NCBI GenBank assembly: GCA_946479255.1
Contig: CAMLFK010000089.1
Span: 1 to 17,588 of the forward strand
DNA length: 17,588 nt
Direction: 5' to 3'
Source of the DNA: an uncultured Oxalobacteraceae bacterium
GTDB taxonomy: Bacteria; Pseudomonadota; Gammaproteobacteria; Burkholderiales; Burkholderiaceae
Part shown: in pieces, positions 16,465 to 17,588 of the stretch
Numbering within the stretch: position 1 is the stretch's first letter
Layout: every line of letters begins with the position of its first letter
The notes under the pieces: model-generated
Databases searched by the model: none
What the model was told of the DNA's origin: nothing
What the model saw: the letters and a program-made list of their open reading frames with translations, nothing else
Program-made: the position numbers and the translations under genes

Positions 16465-17334
16465 ATCGGTCGGCGCCGCGATCACCCGCTTGAGCGCCGG
16501 GCTCATCGGCAGTTTCATCGGCTCGAACCATTTGCGGTAGATCTTCAGGATTTCGCCGGACCTGAACAGCTCGATCAACGCATCATCGACCACTTTCTTA
16601 AACGCCGGGTCGTTCTTGCGCAGGGCAATACCGTAGGGTTGCAAGGGCAGATTCGAGCTGGCGATGGCGAACGCGCCGGGGTTCTTGGCGGCGGCGACCA
16701 GCCCGTACAGCAGCACGTCATCCATGACGAAGGCGGCGGCCCGATCGGTTTCAACGAGCGCGAAGGCGTCAGCGTGGTCCTTGCGGGTAATCATCCGCAA
16801 ACCATAGCCGTGGGTCCGGTTGATTTCTTCCAGGGCTGGAATGGTTGTGGTGCCCGCCGTCACTGCCACGGTCAATCCCCTCAGGTCTTGCAAGCCATTG
16901 ATCTGCGAGGTTTTCTTCGACACCATGCTGATGGACGCGATGAAGGTGGTCACCGAAAAAGCCAGGTCCTTCTGCCGTTCAAGGGTGTTGGTGGTGGAGC
17001 CGCATTCGAGATCGATGATATCGTTGACGACGAACGCGGTTCGATTGGCCGGGCTGACCGGGCGCAGCACGACTTCGAGGCCGGGCGCATTGAGGCGTGC
17101 GCGGATGGCGTCGACCACGCGATAGCACAGATCGATGGAATACCCGGTGGGTCGCTGCTGCTTGTCGAGAAAGGAGAACGGAATCGAATTGTCGCGAAAG
17201 CCCAGGCTGATGACGCCCGTCTCCGCGATCTTGCGCAGCGTCGGCGACTCCTGCGCGGCGCATGGCGTAGCGAGCCACAAGGCGAACAGCAGTGGCAGGA
17301 ACTTCAGGTCATTTTTGGTCGGCCGGCTCAGCAT
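16438..17334 (-). CDS. Orphan GltI-like periplasmic amino-acid binding protein
   Basis: SBP_bac_3-family binding protein, 298 aa from ATG 17334, clearly paralogous to GltI: GFRDNSIPFSF, GYSIDLC, IDLECGSTTN, TAGTTT, KDHADAF, LQPYGIALRKNDPAFKKVVDDAL and the C-terminal PTDSGDPATYR all align. The signal peptide is MLSRPTKNDLKFLPLLFALWLATPCAA, probably cut before QES. A longer TTG start at 17391 is rejected because it would put 19 extra residues ahead of the signal peptide; the site before ATG 17334 (GGTGG) is modest. No permease or ATPase is next to it. It converges on the response regulator with 27 bp of overlap, so it may share the GltJKL permease or present ligand to the sensor kinase. Confidence 0.92.
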   Translation of the reverse strand: MLSRPTKNDLKFLPLLFALWLATPCAAQESPTLRKIAETGVISLGFRDNSIPFSFLDKQQRPTGYSIDLCYRVVDAIRARLNAPGLEVVLRPVSPANRTAFVVNDIIDLECGSTTNTLERQKDLAFSVTTFIASISMVSKKTSQINGLQDLRGLTVAVTAGTTTIPALEEINRTHGYGLRMITRKDHADAFALVETDRAAAFVMDDVLLYGLVAAAKNPGAFAIASSNLPLQPYGIALRKNDPAFKKVVDDALIELFRSGEILKIYRKWFEPMKLPMSPALKRVIAAPTDSGDPATYR

Positions 17335-17362
17335 GCCACCATGATCCCATGAACGGGAGGCA

Positions 17363-17400
17363 ACTACAATGCATATGCAAGTGGTATGCAATTAATGCAT
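17363..17400 (-). promoter_or_regulatory. Promoter/operator candidate upstream of orphan binding protein
   Basis: On the - strand TTGCAT (17391-17386) and TGTAGT (17368-17363) are spaced 17 bp, a loose sigma-70-like match 29 bp upstream of the start codon. The same stretch contains four ATGCA copies (17369, 17375, 17386, 17395) including the 10-bp palindrome TGCATATGCA (17370-17379). This AT-rich patch contrasts with its GC-rich surroundings and probably contains regulator sites. No sigma-54 signature with correct spacing was found here. Confidence 0.35.
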
Positions 17401-17453
17401 TTGGTGGCGCGGCGGCCGGCGGATCTCCAAGCCACCGATAGAGCTGGCTCGTC

Positions 17454-17588
17454 TCACCACCCAAGCGATGTAATCAATCGTGCGCCGCACGCCGTTGTAT
17501 CACCGTCGTAGGCATATGATTTGCCCTCATGACGCGCACCAGCACCATCTGACTTTATTGCAAAGTTGCCTTTGCACTTAGGGCAGAA
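17454..17588 (-). CDS. PAAR-domain protein, C-terminal fragment (5' end beyond window)
   Basis: The - strand is open from the right edge for 44 codons and ends in TGA at 17454-17456. The visible peptide has CPKCKGNFAI at residues 2-11, EGKSYAYDGDTTACGARLI at 21-39 and ends SLGW. The CPKCKG motif followed by a GxxxxxxGDxxxCGAxLI pattern is what I recognise from the end of PAAR-repeat proteins, which cap the VgrG spike of type VI secretion systems and may carry effectors. The start and any N-terminal domain lie outside. By hand count this piece is 52% GC with many A/T-ending codons (AAA, TTT, TCA, ATA), lower than the neighbouring genes, which hints at acquisition. Identification is by motif only. 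Confidence 0.75.
   Translation of the reverse strand, partial: FCPKCKGNFAIKSDGAGARHEGKSYAYDGDTTACGARLITSLGW

Noticed and set aside
17559..17576. Inverted repeat TGCAAAG-TTGC-CTTTGCA as a terminator or IS end
   Set aside because: It lies within the PAAR coding sequence and encodes the CKGNF segment; no T tract, no partner repeat.

Overview
The window is GC-rich double-stranded bacterial DNA, densely coding, with Gram-negative hallmarks (outer-membrane porin, lipoproteins, periplasmic binding proteins). The glt transporter layout, the Tad pilus genes and the DctB/DctD-type regulators suggest a betaproteobacterium of the Burkholderiales, probably Oxalobacteraceae (Massilia-like). That placement is inference from family resemblance; I ran no search.

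Region 1 (1-5308, + strand) is the 3' half of a Tad/Flp pilus operon: cpaE/tadZ (5' end outside the window), cpaF/tadA, tadB, tadC and a TadD-like TPR lipoprotein with an added LytR_C-type domain. Gaps are 10-18 bp, each with a good ribosome binding site. A small BON-domain lipoprotein (5409-5723) follows on the same strand after a 100-bp gap, and a short inverted repeat covers the point where it converges with the next block.

Region 2 (5735-12955, - strand) is a glutamate/aspartate utilisation block. In transcription order it holds an HTH-only LysR fragment, a general porin, gltI (binding protein), gltJ and gltK (permeases), gltL (ATPase), gdhA (glutamate dehydrogenase) and a short malic enzyme. 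The logic is uptake across both membranes, oxidative deamination of glutamate to 2-oxoglutarate, and withdrawal of TCA-cycle carbon from malate to pyruvate. A hairpin with a T-rich tail lies between porin and gltI and leaves no room for a separate gltI promoter downstream of it.

Region 3 (12956-17334) is regulatory. A DctB-like sensor histidine kinase (TTG start) overlaps by 8 bp a sigma-54-dependent response regulator, on the + strand. The regulator has an unusual GAFTNA in place of the GAFTGA sigma-54 contact loop. Converging on it, with 27 bp of tail-to-tail overlap, is a second GltI-like binding protein without its own permease. This resembles acidic amino-acid sensing systems of the AauSR type and probably controls the glt block.

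Region 4 (17335-17588) has a 119-bp intergenic stretch with four ATGCA motifs. It is followed by the C-terminal 44 codons of a PAAR-repeat protein entering from the right edge on the - strand; this piece has lower GC (52% by hand count) than the surrounding genes. No rRNA, tRNA, CRISPR array or complete insertion sequence was seen.
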